Positions 44,038 to 53,416 are shown, counted from the stretch's first letter. The stretch: 64,000 nt of DNA from Paracoccus alcaliphilus (GCF_028553725.1 NZ_CP067124.1:1312001-1376000); one strand, 5' to 3'. Notes: generated by a model not told the origin, from the sequence alone. Translations and numbers: made by a program.

Positions 44038-45206
44038 CCGCCCGTTTCCCGCTTGCGACATCGTCCTGGGACGAGGCCGAACGGGCCGCGCTGCAACGTG
44101 TCATCGACTCGGACCGCTTCTCAATGGGCGATGAGGTGGCCGCATTCGAACGGGAATTCGCCAACTGGGTCGGCAGCCGTCATGCGGTGATGGTGAATTC
44201 GGGCTCTTCGGCGAATCTGCTGATGGTGGCGGCGCTGCGCTATACCCGGAATGCCGACCTGCGTCTGATGCCGGGCGACGAGGTGATCGTGCCCGCCGTG
44301 TCATGGTCCACAACTTTCTATCCGCTGCATCAATACGGGCTGCGGATGAAATTCGTGGATATCGACATCCAGACGCTGAACTATGATCTGGAGGCACTGG
44401 CGGCGGCGGTATCGGAACGCACGCGCGCCATCATGGCCGTGAATCTTCTGGGTAATCCCAATGATTTCAGCCGGATACGCCAGATCATCGGGGATCGCCC
44501 CATCACGCTGATCGAGGACAACTGCGAATCCATGGGCGCCACGCTGGACGGGCGGCAGGCCGGCACCTTCGGGGTGATGGGCAGCTTTTCCAGCTTTTTC
44601 TCGCATCACATCTCGACCATGGAAGGCGGGTTGATCGTCACCGATGATGAAGAGCTTTATCATATCCTGCTGGCGCTGCGGGCGCATGGCTGGACGCGCA
44701 ACCTGCCGAAACTCAACCGCCTGACCGGCGAGAAAAGCGATGATCCGTTCGAGGGAAGTTTCCGCTTCGTGCTGCCCGGATACAATCTGCGGCCGCTGGA
44801 AATGTCAGGCGCGCTGGGGCGAGAGCAGTTGAAGAAGCTGCCCGGCCTGATCGAGGGGCGGCGCGCCAATGGCACGCGCTTTGCGCAGGCGATGTCCAAT
44901 CATCCGGTCTTTCGGGTCCAGCGCGAGACCGGCAACAGCAGCTGGTTCGGCTTCGCGCTGATCCTGCGTCCCGATACCGGGCTGAGCCGCCCGCAGGTTC
45001 TGGCCCGTTTCGATCAACTCGGCTTTGACACCCGGCCCATCGTCAGCGGCAATTTCACCAAGAATCCGGTGTTGCAGATGATGGACCATAGCCTGCATGG
45101 GCAGATGGTGAATGCCGATGACATCGACCGGAACGGCTTTTTCATCGGTAACCACCATTACGATTTCACCGAGGCGATCGAAACCGTCGCGGCATTCCGC
45201 GTCTAG
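44034..45206 (+). CDS. colD: GDP-4-keto-6-deoxy-D-mannose 3-dehydratase (ColD-like)
   Basis: 390 residues of the DegT/DnrJ/EryC1 PLP fold. The position where aminotransferases carry the PLP-binding lysine reads SSFFSHHISTMEGG, with His191-His192 and no Lys, the hallmark of ColD dehydratases. Other blocks resemble characterised ColD closely: NSGSSANLLMVAALRYT, VIVPAVSWSTTFYPLHQYGLRMKFVD, NLLGNPNDF, IEDNCESMGATLDGRQAGTFG, RAHGWTRNLPK, SDDPFEGSF and FVLPGYNLRPLEMSGALG. It uses PLP and glutamate to remove the 3-hydroxyl of GDP-4-keto-6-deoxymannose. Last gene of gmd-colC-colD; no aminotransferase or glycosyltransferase follows. Confidence 0.9.
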   Translation: MTARFPLATSSWDEAERAALQRVIDSDRFSMGDEVAAFEREFANWVGSRHAVMVNSGSSANLLMVAALRYTRNADLRLMPGDEVIVPAVSWSTTFYPLHQYGLRMKFVDIDIQTLNYDLEALAAAVSERTRAIMAVNLLGNPNDFSRIRQIIGDRPITLIEDNCESMGATLDGRQAGTFGVMGSFSSFFSHHISTMEGGLIVTDDEELYHILLALRAHGWTRNLPKLNRLTGEKSDDPFEGSFRFVLPGYNLRPLEMSGALGREQLKKLPGLIEGRRANGTRFAQAMSNHPVFRVQRETGNSSWFGFALILRPDTGLSRPQVLARFDQLGFDTRPIVSGNFTKNPVLQMMDHSLHGQMVNADDIDRNGFFIGNHHYDFTEAIETVAAFRV

Positions 45207-45282
45207 GTCGGATCGTCATTCAGGCGTGCCAAGGGCATCGAGTGCCGGGTCATGATTTTCCGCAATTGGGTGGCGTTTGCGG

Positions 45283-45402
45283 ATGGGCGCGAAGCGTTAT
45301 GGGTTGAACGAAGCATCATGGGCAAGGCCCGCGCCGCTTCTGCCCCGTCAGTTGAGTGATCCCGGGCGGACAGGATCATCCCAACGCGCATTTGCCGCGC
45401 AG
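45283..45402 (+). mobile_element. IS5-family transposase N-terminal fragment
   Basis: Translation near 45292 reads RYGLNEASWARPAPLLPRQLSDPGRTGSSQRAF, like the RY-LTD-QWARIAPLLPG--GDPGRTG-DNR-F start of IS5-family (IS427 group) transposases. The frame then degenerates and no catalytic part is present. With the IS3 and IS110 pieces upstream it brackets the colitose operon. The rest of the 347-base gap between colD and the next gene has nothing recognisable. Confidence 0.75.
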
Positions 45403-45553
45403 ATGGCCGAACCGTCCGGGCGGTTCGGCGTCGCAGCTCACTGTGGGTCGGGATTACACGCCGGCCCTGAACTAGGTCGGGTGCGAGAAGCTGCGCGTGG
45501 TGAAGCAAGGATCGGCTGACAGTTGAACGATGTCCCGAACCCCGCAGCGCGTT

Positions 45554-45883
45554 TCAGCGCCGGGCCAGCTTACGCTCGATATAGCTGCGCAATTCCTCGA
45601 CCTCGGTGCGACTTTCGCGCAGCCCTTCCAGCGCGGTCTGCAATTCGGTCTCGCTGTCGATCAGCCGTGTCATCAGCGTCGCCTCGCGTTCCTCCAGCTT
45701 GGCGATGGCCTCGTCGCGGCCTTCCTCGGCCTCGTGCAACTGCTGCGCCAGCCGGTCCAACTCGCCCATATCGGCACGGGTCGGGCGGCTCAGCCGTTGC
45801 ACCAGCCAGCAGGCGAACCAGCCCAGCATGAACGAAGCGAACAGAATGATCGAGGTCACGATGATGAATTCGGTGCGGTTCAT
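45554..45883 (-). CDS. Single-helix membrane protein with coiled coil
   Basis: 109 residues from MNRTEFIIVTSIILFASFMLGWFACWLVQRL, a membrane helix near residues 6-29, followed by a predicted coiled coil (ELDRLAQQLHEAEEGRDEAIAKLEEREATL, then RESRTEVEELRSYIERKLARR). Function unknown; the plan resembles small division-associated or YhcB-like proteins. Its ATG overlaps the stop of the OmpA/BON gene, so they are translationally coupled. Confidence 0.75.
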   Translation of the reverse strand: MNRTEFIIVTSIILFASFMLGWFACWLVQRLSRPTRADMGELDRLAQQLHEAEEGRDEAIAKLEEREATLMTRLIDSETELQTALEGLRESRTEVEELRSYIERKLARR

Positions 45884-48126
45884 GGTGCCTCGCTTTCGTC
45901 CTCTGTCTCCTCCGCGGCCTCTTCCTCGCCGGGGCGGGGCGAGGGGCGCGGCGTCGTCTCGTCGGCGGTCTGCACGGTGACGACGATATCGTCCTCGGAT
46001 GGCAGGAACGGACCGAACTGTTCTGGCTGTGACGGCCCGCTTTCCTCGCTGACGCCAAGGGTCGCGGGCGCGACATTGCCCCGGCCCGTATCGGACGGCA
46101 TGGCGGTGACGGCCTCGTCGATCAGGGGCAGCGGCAGCACCGGGCCGAATGCGATCAGCTCTGACGCCGCCATGCCCGCCACCAGATCGCTGGCGGCCTG
46201 ATAGGCGGCGGCGGGCACGCTGCTGTCGTCCCCGGCTGCGGTCTGGGCCAGGGCCTCGGTGGTCACGCCCTTGCGGGTGGCGGGCGCGGGCAGGGGCTCG
46301 TCGCGCACCGGGATCGGCGACATCAGCCGGAACTCGATCCGGCGGTTGGCCTCGCGCCCTTCCTCGGTGTCGTTGGTGGCCACCGGCTGGCTTTCGCCGT
46401 AACCGCGCGAGGTCATGTGGCGGGTGTCGATCCCCGCCTCGCTCATGGCGGTGACCAGCGATTGTGCCCGCGCCCGCGACAGATCGGCATTGAACCCGGC
46501 CGAACCCTGCGAATCGGTATGCCCGCCGGTCTCGATCTGGAAACTGGCGCAATCGACCATGATCGCGGCCAGTTGCTCCAGCGTGCCGGTCGGGTCGCCC
46601 GCGATGGTCGAGCGGCTGGGCTCGAACCCGATTTCGGATTCCGACATGACGACATTCAGCCGCGAGACGCATTCCTCGCCATCGGGCAGGTTCAGCGTCA
46701 GGTCGAGCATCCGGTCATAGCGGATCGACAGATCATAGCGCGACCCCGCGCCCAGCCGCTGCGACAGGACCGCCGCCGCCTGATCCACCGCGCGCGGATC
46801 GCCCGAAGTGCCGCTTAGCCTCAGATTGTCGGCCGTTACCGAGACGGTGCCGTTTTCCAGCCCGCTCAGCGCCTCCAGCGCGGCGATGACCTTGACGGTC
46901 CAGCCGCCCGGCACCTCGACATCGCTGCGCAGATCGCTTTCGATCCCGGCAAAGCGCGACCGGGCAAAGCTGTCCACCGCATCCTGCATCCGCGCATCCG
47001 ACAGACCGCCCCGGATCGAGACCCGGCCATCGGGCATCCGCGTGGCGATGAATTCCGCCGGACCCTGTTCGACGTCGATCGGCTGTTCGATTTCGGCATG
47101 CAGCGAAAACACGGCGGGCAGGGTCTGTTCCAGCCGCGCGGTGACCTGTTCGAAACGGGACTGATCGGTGCCTTCGGGGGCCAGCAGCGCGATATCGGCA
47201 TCCGAGATCGTGACCGAGCCCAGGCCCAGCGCCGCCACCGCATCAATGGCGGCCTCGGCGGCCTCGGCCCAGTCGGGCGACGGCGCGCCCAGCCCCAGCG
47301 TGCAACCCGGCTGGCCGTCCACCCCGGCACGGATCGCGGCGTTCAGGATACGGTCGCGCCCGGTCTCGTTATCCGCTGAACAGGCGTCGAAACGCGGGCC
47401 TTCCTCATCGACCAGAAAGCGCAGCGTAAAGGGGGCGATGACCGGACGGGGCGCGGAAATATCGGTGACCAGCTGCACATCGGCGGGCACGGCGCGGCGC
47501 AGCTCGGCCTCCATCCGGGCCTTTTCGCGGGCGCTGTCGGCCAGTGCCGTCACATGCACCGCACCGGGCGAAATCGAGATCTTGGCCCGCTGCGCCAGTT
47601 GCGTCGCGCCAAGGCCCAGCCGGATCGCCTCGTTCCATTTCGGCGGCATGTCGTAATCGGCGGTTTCCAGCAGGTCGATGATATGCGGCGCGGCGGTCTC
47701 TCCGCGCAGGCTGCGCAGCAGCGCGTCGCGGTCCATGGCCGCAGGCACCAGCCCGATCAGAGAGATGCCGTCGTCATTGCGCAGCAGCTCGATCTTGAAA
47801 TCCGGGGGGGTCAGGGCCTCGGCGGCGGCGACGGTCATCGCATCCACGATCCGGTTGGTATCGACCGACCGGCCCGCCTGTGTCAGCGCGCGGAACCGTT
47901 CGACCTCGGTCGGCGCGGTGCCGGTCAGGCGTACCTGAAGGCCGTCGGTGCGCACCTCGACCCAGTCATAGCCGCCCGCATCCAGCGCCAGCCGCACATC
48001 GGCCAGCGCCTCGCGTTCCATATAGACGGCGGCGGCGGTCGCCCCCATCCAGGCCAGCCCCGCCGCGCCGCCCAGAACGACCAGGGTGGCAATGGCGGTG
48101 GATGTGCGGCTGCGCGAAGATGTCAT
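45880..48126 (-). CDS. OmpA-family protein with BON-like repeats
   Basis: 748 residues. The start at 48126 gives MTSSRSRTSTAIATLVVLGGAAGLAWMG, an N-terminal membrane anchor. The middle 450 residues hold repeated BON-like units (for example ADVRLALDAGGYDWVEVRTDGLQVRLTG near 45, ALAALGLGSVTISDADIALLAPEG near 280). The C-terminal peptidoglycan-binding OmpA domain has FQIETGGHTDSQGSAGFN, LSRARAQSLVTAMSEAGID and GYGESQPVATNDTEEGREANRRIEFRL near residues 530-620. An acidic Glu-rich tail follows. Probably anchored in the inner membrane and bound to peptidoglycan. Role unknown. Confidence 0.85.
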   Translation of the reverse strand: MTSSRSRTSTAIATLVVLGGAAGLAWMGATAAAVYMEREALADVRLALDAGGYDWVEVRTDGLQVRLTGTAPTEVERFRALTQAGRSVDTNRIVDAMTVAAAEALTPPDFKIELLRNDDGISLIGLVPAAMDRDALLRSLRGETAAPHIIDLLETADYDMPPKWNEAIRLGLGATQLAQRAKISISPGAVHVTALADSAREKARMEAELRRAVPADVQLVTDISAPRPVIAPFTLRFLVDEEGPRFDACSADNETGRDRILNAAIRAGVDGQPGCTLGLGAPSPDWAEAAEAAIDAVAALGLGSVTISDADIALLAPEGTDQSRFEQVTARLEQTLPAVFSLHAEIEQPIDVEQGPAEFIATRMPDGRVSIRGGLSDARMQDAVDSFARSRFAGIESDLRSDVEVPGGWTVKVIAALEALSGLENGTVSVTADNLRLSGTSGDPRAVDQAAAVLSQRLGAGSRYDLSIRYDRMLDLTLNLPDGEECVSRLNVVMSESEIGFEPSRSTIAGDPTGTLEQLAAIMVDCASFQIETGGHTDSQGSAGFNADLSRARAQSLVTAMSEAGIDTRHMTSRGYGESQPVATNDTEEGREANRRIEFRLMSPIPVRDEPLPAPATRKGVTTEALAQTAAGDDSSVPAAAYQAASDLVAGMAASELIAFGPVLPLPLIDEAVTAMPSDTGRGNVAPATLGVSEESGPSQPEQFGPFLPSEDDIVVTVQTADETTPRPSPRPGEEEAAEETEDESEAP

Positions 48127-48186
48127 TGGCTGACCTTGGGTGGTTTCAAGCCGCTCGGGTCTAGCCCCGCCATACCCTGCGCGCAA

Positions 48187-49125
48187 TCATGCCAGCCCCG
48201 CAATGGCGAGAAACAGCGCAAGAATCAGCCCCGCATCGCGGTTCGAGCGGAACAGGCGCAGACAGGTATCCGTCTGATCCGGCTTGAATTTCCACAACTG
48301 CCACAGAAGATGCGCGGCGAAACCGGCCAGTCCGGCCAGCCCTATCAACTGATTGCGACCCGTCAGTGATATAGCCAGCGCCAGCAGCAGCACCGCCAGC
48401 GCGGCAAAGCCCAGCAGGATGCGCGGGCTGGCATCGCCGAACAGGCGCGCGGTGGATTTCACCCCGATCAGCGCGTCATCCTCGACATCCTGACAGGCAT
48501 AGATGGTGTCGTAAAAGATCGTCCATGCGATCCCCGCCAGCCATGCGATGACCGGCAGCAGATCGACCCGGCCCATATGCGCGGTCCAGGCCAGCAGCAC
48601 GCCCCAGTTGAAGGCAAAGCCCAGAAACACCTGCGGCCACCACGTGAACCGCTTGGCGAAGGGATAGATCGCCACCAGCGCCAGCGAGGCCACGCCCATC
48701 CAGATCGCCGCCTGTCCCAGTGTCAGCAGGATGACCAGCCCGACCAGCAGCTGCGCGACCAGCCACAGATAGGCCCCCCGCAGCGTCACCTGCCCCGAAG
48801 GCAGCGGCCGCGACCGGGTCCGCGCCACCCGCGCGTCGATATCGCGGTCGGTAATGTCGTTCCATGTGCAGCCCGCCCCGCGCATCACCAGCGCCCCCAG
48901 CCCGCAGGCGATCACGATCCACAGATCGAACCAGCGCGGCGCATCGGCCATCATCGCCAGCCCGACGCCCCACCAGCAGGGCAGCAGCAGCAGCCATGTT
49001 CCGATGGGCCGGTCGGCGCGGGACATGCGCAGCCACGGCCTTGTCGCGGGCGGGGCATGGCGGTCCACCCAGTTTCCCGCCGGCGCGTCAAAGACGGTCT
49101 CTGGTGTTTCGTCGCCGCTTTGCAT
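48187..49125 (-). CDS. ubiA: 4-hydroxybenzoate polyprenyltransferase
   Basis: About 312 residues from ATG 49125 (MQSGDETPETVFD); the ATG at 49140 would overlap the rsmE start. Nine membrane helices and two aspartate motifs: NDITDRDIDARVARTRSRPLPSG near residue 80 and DTIYACQDVEDDALIGVKSTA near 205. It joins a polyprenyl chain to 4-hydroxybenzoate in ubiquinone synthesis. Divergent from rsmE, with start codons only about 14 bases apart. Confidence 0.94.
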   Translation of the reverse strand: MQSGDETPETVFDAPAGNWVDRHAPPATRPWLRMSRADRPIGTWLLLLPCWWGVGLAMMADAPRWFDLWIVIACGLGALVMRGAGCTWNDITDRDIDARVARTRSRPLPSGQVTLRGAYLWLVAQLLVGLVILLTLGQAAIWMGVASLALVAIYPFAKRFTWWPQVFLGFAFNWGVLLAWTAHMGRVDLLPVIAWLAGIAWTIFYDTIYACQDVEDDALIGVKSTARLFGDASPRILLGFAALAVLLLALAISLTGRNQLIGLAGLAGFAAHLLWQLWKFKPDQTDTCLRLFRSNRDAGLILALFLAIAGLA

Positions 49126-49138
49126 AGCTTGCCCCATC

Positions 49139-49861
49139 ATGGCCCGGATCAGACTGTTCATAGATCACCCAATGGCCCAGGGACAAGCCGTGCCCCTGGA
49201 CGCAGCACAGGCGCATTACCTGTCCGGCGTCATGCGGCAAAAGCCGGGCGACGATGTCATGGTCTTCAACGGCCGTGACGGCGAATGGTCCGCCCGGATC
49301 GACCAGGCGGGCAAGCGCGGCGGTTCCCTGACCATCGGGCAGCAGACCGCGCCGCAGCGCGATCCGCCAGACCTGTGGCTGCTTTTCGCGCCGATCAAGA
49401 AGGCCCGCACCGATTTCATCGTCGAAAAGGCGGCGGAACTGGGCTGCGCCCGCATCCTGCCGGTGCAAAGCGATTTCACCAATTCCGAGCGGATCCGGCA
49501 GGACCGGCTTCAGGCCCATGCCGTCGAGGCCGCCGAGCAATGCGGCGGCACCTTCGTTCCCGCGGTCGCCGATCTTCAACCCCTGTCGCGCCTGCTGGCG
49601 GGCTGGGACCCTGCGCGGCAGATCCTGTGGGCGGATGAGGCGATGGCCGGTCCCGCGCAAACGCTGGCGGGTCTGTTGCCGGGCGCTTGGGCGATCCTGA
49701 TCGGCCCCGAGGGCGGGTTTTCCGAATCTGAACGGGTGATTCTGCGCGGATTGCCCTTCGTTCACCCGGTGAGTCTGGGTCCGCGAATCCTTCGCGCCGA
49801 CACCGCAGCCGTGGCAGCCATCGCGTTATGGCAGGCCGCTTTGGGCGACTGGCGCGGCTAA
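49139..49861 (+). CDS. rsmE: 16S rRNA (uracil1498-N3)-methyltransferase
   Basis: 240 residues. The N-terminal PUA-like part begins MARIRLFIDHPMAQG and AHYLSGVMRQKPGDDVMVFNGRDGEW; the SPOUT core has LLFAPIKKARTDFIVEKAAELGCARILPV, the knot segment ILIGPEGGFSESERVI and SLGPRILRADTAAVAA. It methylates U1498 of 16S rRNA at N3. The 197 bases after it, up to the DUF1127 gene, carry no gene. Confidence 0.94.
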   Translation: MARIRLFIDHPMAQGQAVPLDAAQAHYLSGVMRQKPGDDVMVFNGRDGEWSARIDQAGKRGGSLTIGQQTAPQRDPPDLWLLFAPIKKARTDFIVEKAAELGCARILPVQSDFTNSERIRQDRLQAHAVEAAEQCGGTFVPAVADLQPLSRLLAGWDPARQILWADEAMAGPAQTLAGLLPGAWAILIGPEGGFSESERVILRGLPFVHPVSLGPRILRADTAAVAAIALWQAALGDWRG

Positions 49862-50058
49862 CTGCCGCAGCAAGGTCCAAAAGCGACATCAAGCGGGTCG
49901 GTTGCGACCTTTCCAATGCCCGGAAGTGCCTGCAATCCCTGCAAGAATTGCATATCGGCTTTGCCTCGGCCGGGGATACTCTTTGTCATTTGCCGGTTCT
50001 ATATCAGGCCTATCCGAAACATGCCCAATGGACGGGCAATTTATGAAAAGGTGATGAA

Positions 50059-50253
50059 ATGTCGGCGATTGAAGCGAACCGCAGCTATGCTGTTGGAGGC
50101 GTTCATGGCGTCGTCGCGAAAGCTCTGGCGATCCTGACCGCGTGGAACGATACCCGTGTGACCCGTCGTGAGCTGAGCCGCCTTTCCGATCGCGAACTGG
50201 ACGATATCGGCCTGTGCCGCGGTGATATCGAGCGGATCGCGCGCAGCTACTAA
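50059..50253 (+). CDS. DUF1127 small protein
   Basis: 64 residues starting MSAIEANRSYAVGGVHG; AAGGTGATGA precedes the ATG. The C-terminal half RRELSRLSDRELDDIGLCRGDIERIARSY is the DUF1127 (YjiS-like) signature: R-x-L-x-x-L-S-D-R-E-L-x-D-I-G. Such small proteins are linked to stress and carbon/phosphate metabolism in alphaproteobacteria, possibly as RNA-binding proteins. It is monocistronic, ending in a strong terminator. Confidence 0.9.
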   Translation: MSAIEANRSYAVGGVHGVVAKALAILTAWNDTRVTRRELSRLSDRELDDIGLCRGDIERIARSY

Positions 50254-50273
50254 GCGCCTGCGACAGACGAACG

Positions 50274-50305
50274 AACCCCCGAAGCGGTCGCGGCGGGGGT
50301 TTTTT
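50274..50305 (+). terminator. Rho-independent terminator after DUF1127
   Basis: AACCCCCG (50274-50281) pairs with CGGGGGTT (50294-50301), a stable GC stem, followed by a T run to 50305. Clear intrinsic terminator for the small gene. Confidence 0.88.
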
Positions 50306-50324
50306 CATGTCCTGTCCCCATTCG

Positions 50325-50915
50325 TCAGCGGCGTTTCGCAAGCTGCCAGTTCAGCCCGGACCGGATCGCAGGCCATTCCGATGCGATGATGCTATAGACA
50401 CAGGTATCACGCAGCGTGCCGTCGCGCATCCGCATGTGCTGGCGCAGGATGCCATCCAGTTTGGCGCCCAGCCTTTCGATGGCGCGGCGGCTTTGATGGT
50501 TCAGGAAATGGGTGCGGAATTCGACCGCCAGACAGTCAAGCCGGTCGAAGGCATGGGACAGCAGCAGCAGCTTGGCCTCGGTATTCAGCGGCGTGCGCTG
50601 AACCCGCTGCGCATACCAGGTCGAGCCGATCTCGACCCGCGGCCCGTGCAGGTCGATATTCATATAGGTGGTCATGCCCACGGCCTGCTGCGTCGCCTTG
50701 TCGATCACGGCAAAGGGCAGCATCGTGCCCGCCTTTTGCAGCGACAGCCTGCGGTCGATCTCTGCCGCCATTTCGCCGGGTTCGGGAATGGGGGTGTACC
50801 ACAGCGACCACAACTCGCCATCCGCCACCGCATGGGCAAGTTGGTCGTGATGTTGCTGCGTCAGCGGGACAAGATCGACATATTGCCCCGACAGGGTAAC
50901 TGGTTCCAGCGTCAT
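50325..50915 (-). CDS. GNAT acetyltransferase, RimJ/RimL-like
   Basis: 196 residues. GNAT segments: LVPLTQQHHDQLAHAV, AVGMTTYMNIDLHGPRVEIGSTWYAQRVQRTPLNTEAKLLLLSHAFD, where QRVQRTPLNTEAK stands in the acetyl-CoA-binding position, and AVEFRTHFLNHQSRRAIERLGAKLDG. RimJ/RimL-like enzymes acetylate N-termini of ribosomal proteins, but many relatives act on other substrates. Convergent on the DUF1127 gene. Confidence 0.85.
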   Translation of the reverse strand: MTLEPVTLSGQYVDLVPLTQQHHDQLAHAVADGELWSLWYTPIPEPGEMAAEIDRRLSLQKAGTMLPFAVIDKATQQAVGMTTYMNIDLHGPRVEIGSTWYAQRVQRTPLNTEAKLLLLSHAFDRLDCLAVEFRTHFLNHQSRRAIERLGAKLDGILRQHMRMRDGTLRDTCVYSIIASEWPAIRSGLNWQLAKRR

Positions 50916-50978
50916 ATTCGGCCCGTATGTTGTCCTGAGGGCCCTGCTTACACGACGATCCGGCTGCGTGGCGAGGGG

Positions 50979-51851
50979 TTATCCCCGCCGCGTCATGACC
51001 AGCGTGGACCAGTCGCCGGAATCGCGGCGCTCCTCATCCCCGAAACCGGCGGCGTGATAGGCGGCGATGACCTCTTCTGCCTGCGTGGTCAGGATGCCGG
51101 ACAGGATGATGCGGCCCTGCGGGGCGACATGGCGGGCCATGTCGGGGGCCAGATCGATCAGCGGCTGTTTCAGGATATTGGCCAACACCAGATCGAAGGG
51201 CGCGGCCTGATCCAGCAGCGGATGGTCAAAGCCCGCCGCCTCGACGCAGATGACGCGGCCGTCCAGCCCGTTGGCGATGACATTGGCCGCGGCGGTATCG
51301 ACCGCCACCGGGTCGATGTCGCTGGCCAGCACCGTCACCGGCCAGACCCGCGCGGCACCCATCGCCAGAACGGCGGTACCACAGCCGATATCGGCGATGC
51401 GCCGGGCGGCATAGCCTTGCGTGACCAGCCCGTCCAGCGCTTCAAGGCAGCCCTTGGTGGTGTTGTGATGGCCGGTGCCGAAGGCCATCGCGGCCTCGAT
51501 GCACAGCGCCTCGACCCCTTCGGGGACGGTATCGGTATCGTGGCTGCCGTGGACATAGAAGCGACCCGCACGCACCGGCGTCAATTCGCGGCGGACATGG
51601 GCGACCCAATCCACCTCGGGCAGTTCGGCAATGGCAAAGGGGGCCGCGCCATGCGCCGCCGCCAGCAGCGCCAGCGCCACATCGTCGGGGGTTTCGGTGA
51701 AATAGATCCCCACCTCCCAGCGGTGAGAGCCGTCCTCGATCTCGAAAACGCCGGTGCCGACGGGTTCGGGGGACAGGTCTTCGCAGGCTTCGGCAAGGGC
51801 TTCGGCGGCTTCTCGGCCCTGGATATGGGTCAGCGCGGTAAAGGTCGGCAT
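50979..51851 (-). CDS. prmA: Ribosomal protein L11 methyltransferase
   Basis: 290 residues from ATG 51851 (MPTFTALTHIQGREAAEAL), whose ATG overlaps the msrA stop. AdoMet motif I is RIADIGCGTAVLAMGAA near residue 155, preceded by AMAFGTGHHNTTKGCLEAL; motif IV LVLANILKQPLIDLAP is the PrmA form. It trimethylates L11. Earlier in-frame starts overlap msrA and are rejected. Confidence 0.93.
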   Translation of the reverse strand: MPTFTALTHIQGREAAEALAEACEDLSPEPVGTGVFEIEDGSHRWEVGIYFTETPDDVALALLAAAHGAAPFAIAELPEVDWVAHVRRELTPVRAGRFYVHGSHDTDTVPEGVEALCIEAAMAFGTGHHNTTKGCLEALDGLVTQGYAARRIADIGCGTAVLAMGAARVWPVTVLASDIDPVAVDTAAANVIANGLDGRVICVEAAGFDHPLLDQAAPFDLVLANILKQPLIDLAPDMARHVAPQGRIILSGILTTQAEEVIAAYHAAGFGDEERRDSGDWSTLVMTRRG

Positions 51852-52426
51852 CAGTTTGGGTCCGGATTGGGGATGGACGCCTCTACCCCGGTCCCTTGCA
51901 GGCTGCAATCGGCATCGGGGTTCTTTTCCAGATATTGCTGATCGGCATCGGGGGCGGGCCAGAAGGGCGCGGCGCTGATGATCTGGGTGGTGATGGCGCC
52001 AAAGCCGGCCACGGCCAGTCGGTTGCCGTAATCGACCTTCGAGGCCTCGGCGACGGTGCGCTGGCTGTTGCTGAAGACCATGATCAGGCTGCGATACTGG
52101 CTGCCGACATCGTCGCCCTGACGCTCGCCCTGCGTTGGGTCGTGATGTTCCCAGAACAGTTGCAGCAGATGGTCATAGCTGATCAGGGAGCTGTCAAAGA
52201 CGACGCGGACGACCTGAGCATGGCCGGTCTGGCCGGATCCGACCTGATCGGGGGTCGGGTTCTCGGTCTGCCCGCCCGCGAAACCGACCTGCGTAAGCCA
52301 GACGCCGTTCTGTTTCCAAAACAGCCGTTCGGGCGCCCGATAGCAGCCCATGCCGAACACCGCCTGATCATAGCCCTGCGGCAGGGGCGCATCCATTGGG
52401 CGGTCAAAGATTGCGTGGTTGGTCAT
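51851..52426 (-). CDS. msrA: Peptide methionine sulfoxide reductase MsrA, variant active-site motif
   Basis: 191 residues. QVGFAGGQTENPTPDQVGSGQTGHAQVVRVVFD, LLQLFWEHHDPTQGERQGDDVGSQYRS and the C-terminal YLEKNPDADC fit MsrA. The catalytic motif usually reads GCFWG(A/V)E; here it is GCYRAPE (Cys near residue 28), so the nucleophile stays but the conserved Trp is Arg and Gly is Ala. The resolving Cys may be that in DADCSLQG. Function may be altered. Coupled to prmA. Confidence 0.85.
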   Translation of the reverse strand: MTNHAIFDRPMDAPLPQGYDQAVFGMGCYRAPERLFWKQNGVWLTQVGFAGGQTENPTPDQVGSGQTGHAQVVRVVFDSSLISYDHLLQLFWEHHDPTQGERQGDDVGSQYRSLIMVFSNSQRTVAEASKVDYGNRLAVAGFGAITTQIISAAPFWPAPDADQQYLEKNPDADCSLQGTGVEASIPNPDPN

Positions 52427-52480
52427 GGCTTACCTCGTTCGTTTTCGGCAGCTTAACGCGCGAACCGGGCCGCTGGTTCG

Positions 52481-53412
<932 letters not shown>

Positions 53413-53416
<4 letters not shown>

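Noticed and set aside
44034..45206. Perosamine synthase or other sugar aminotransferase
   Set aside because: No lysine in the PLP position; His-His instead.
41108..45553. Genomic island integrated at the tRNA 3' end
   Set aside because: The islet is on the 5' side, no duplicated tRNA end and no integrase were seen.
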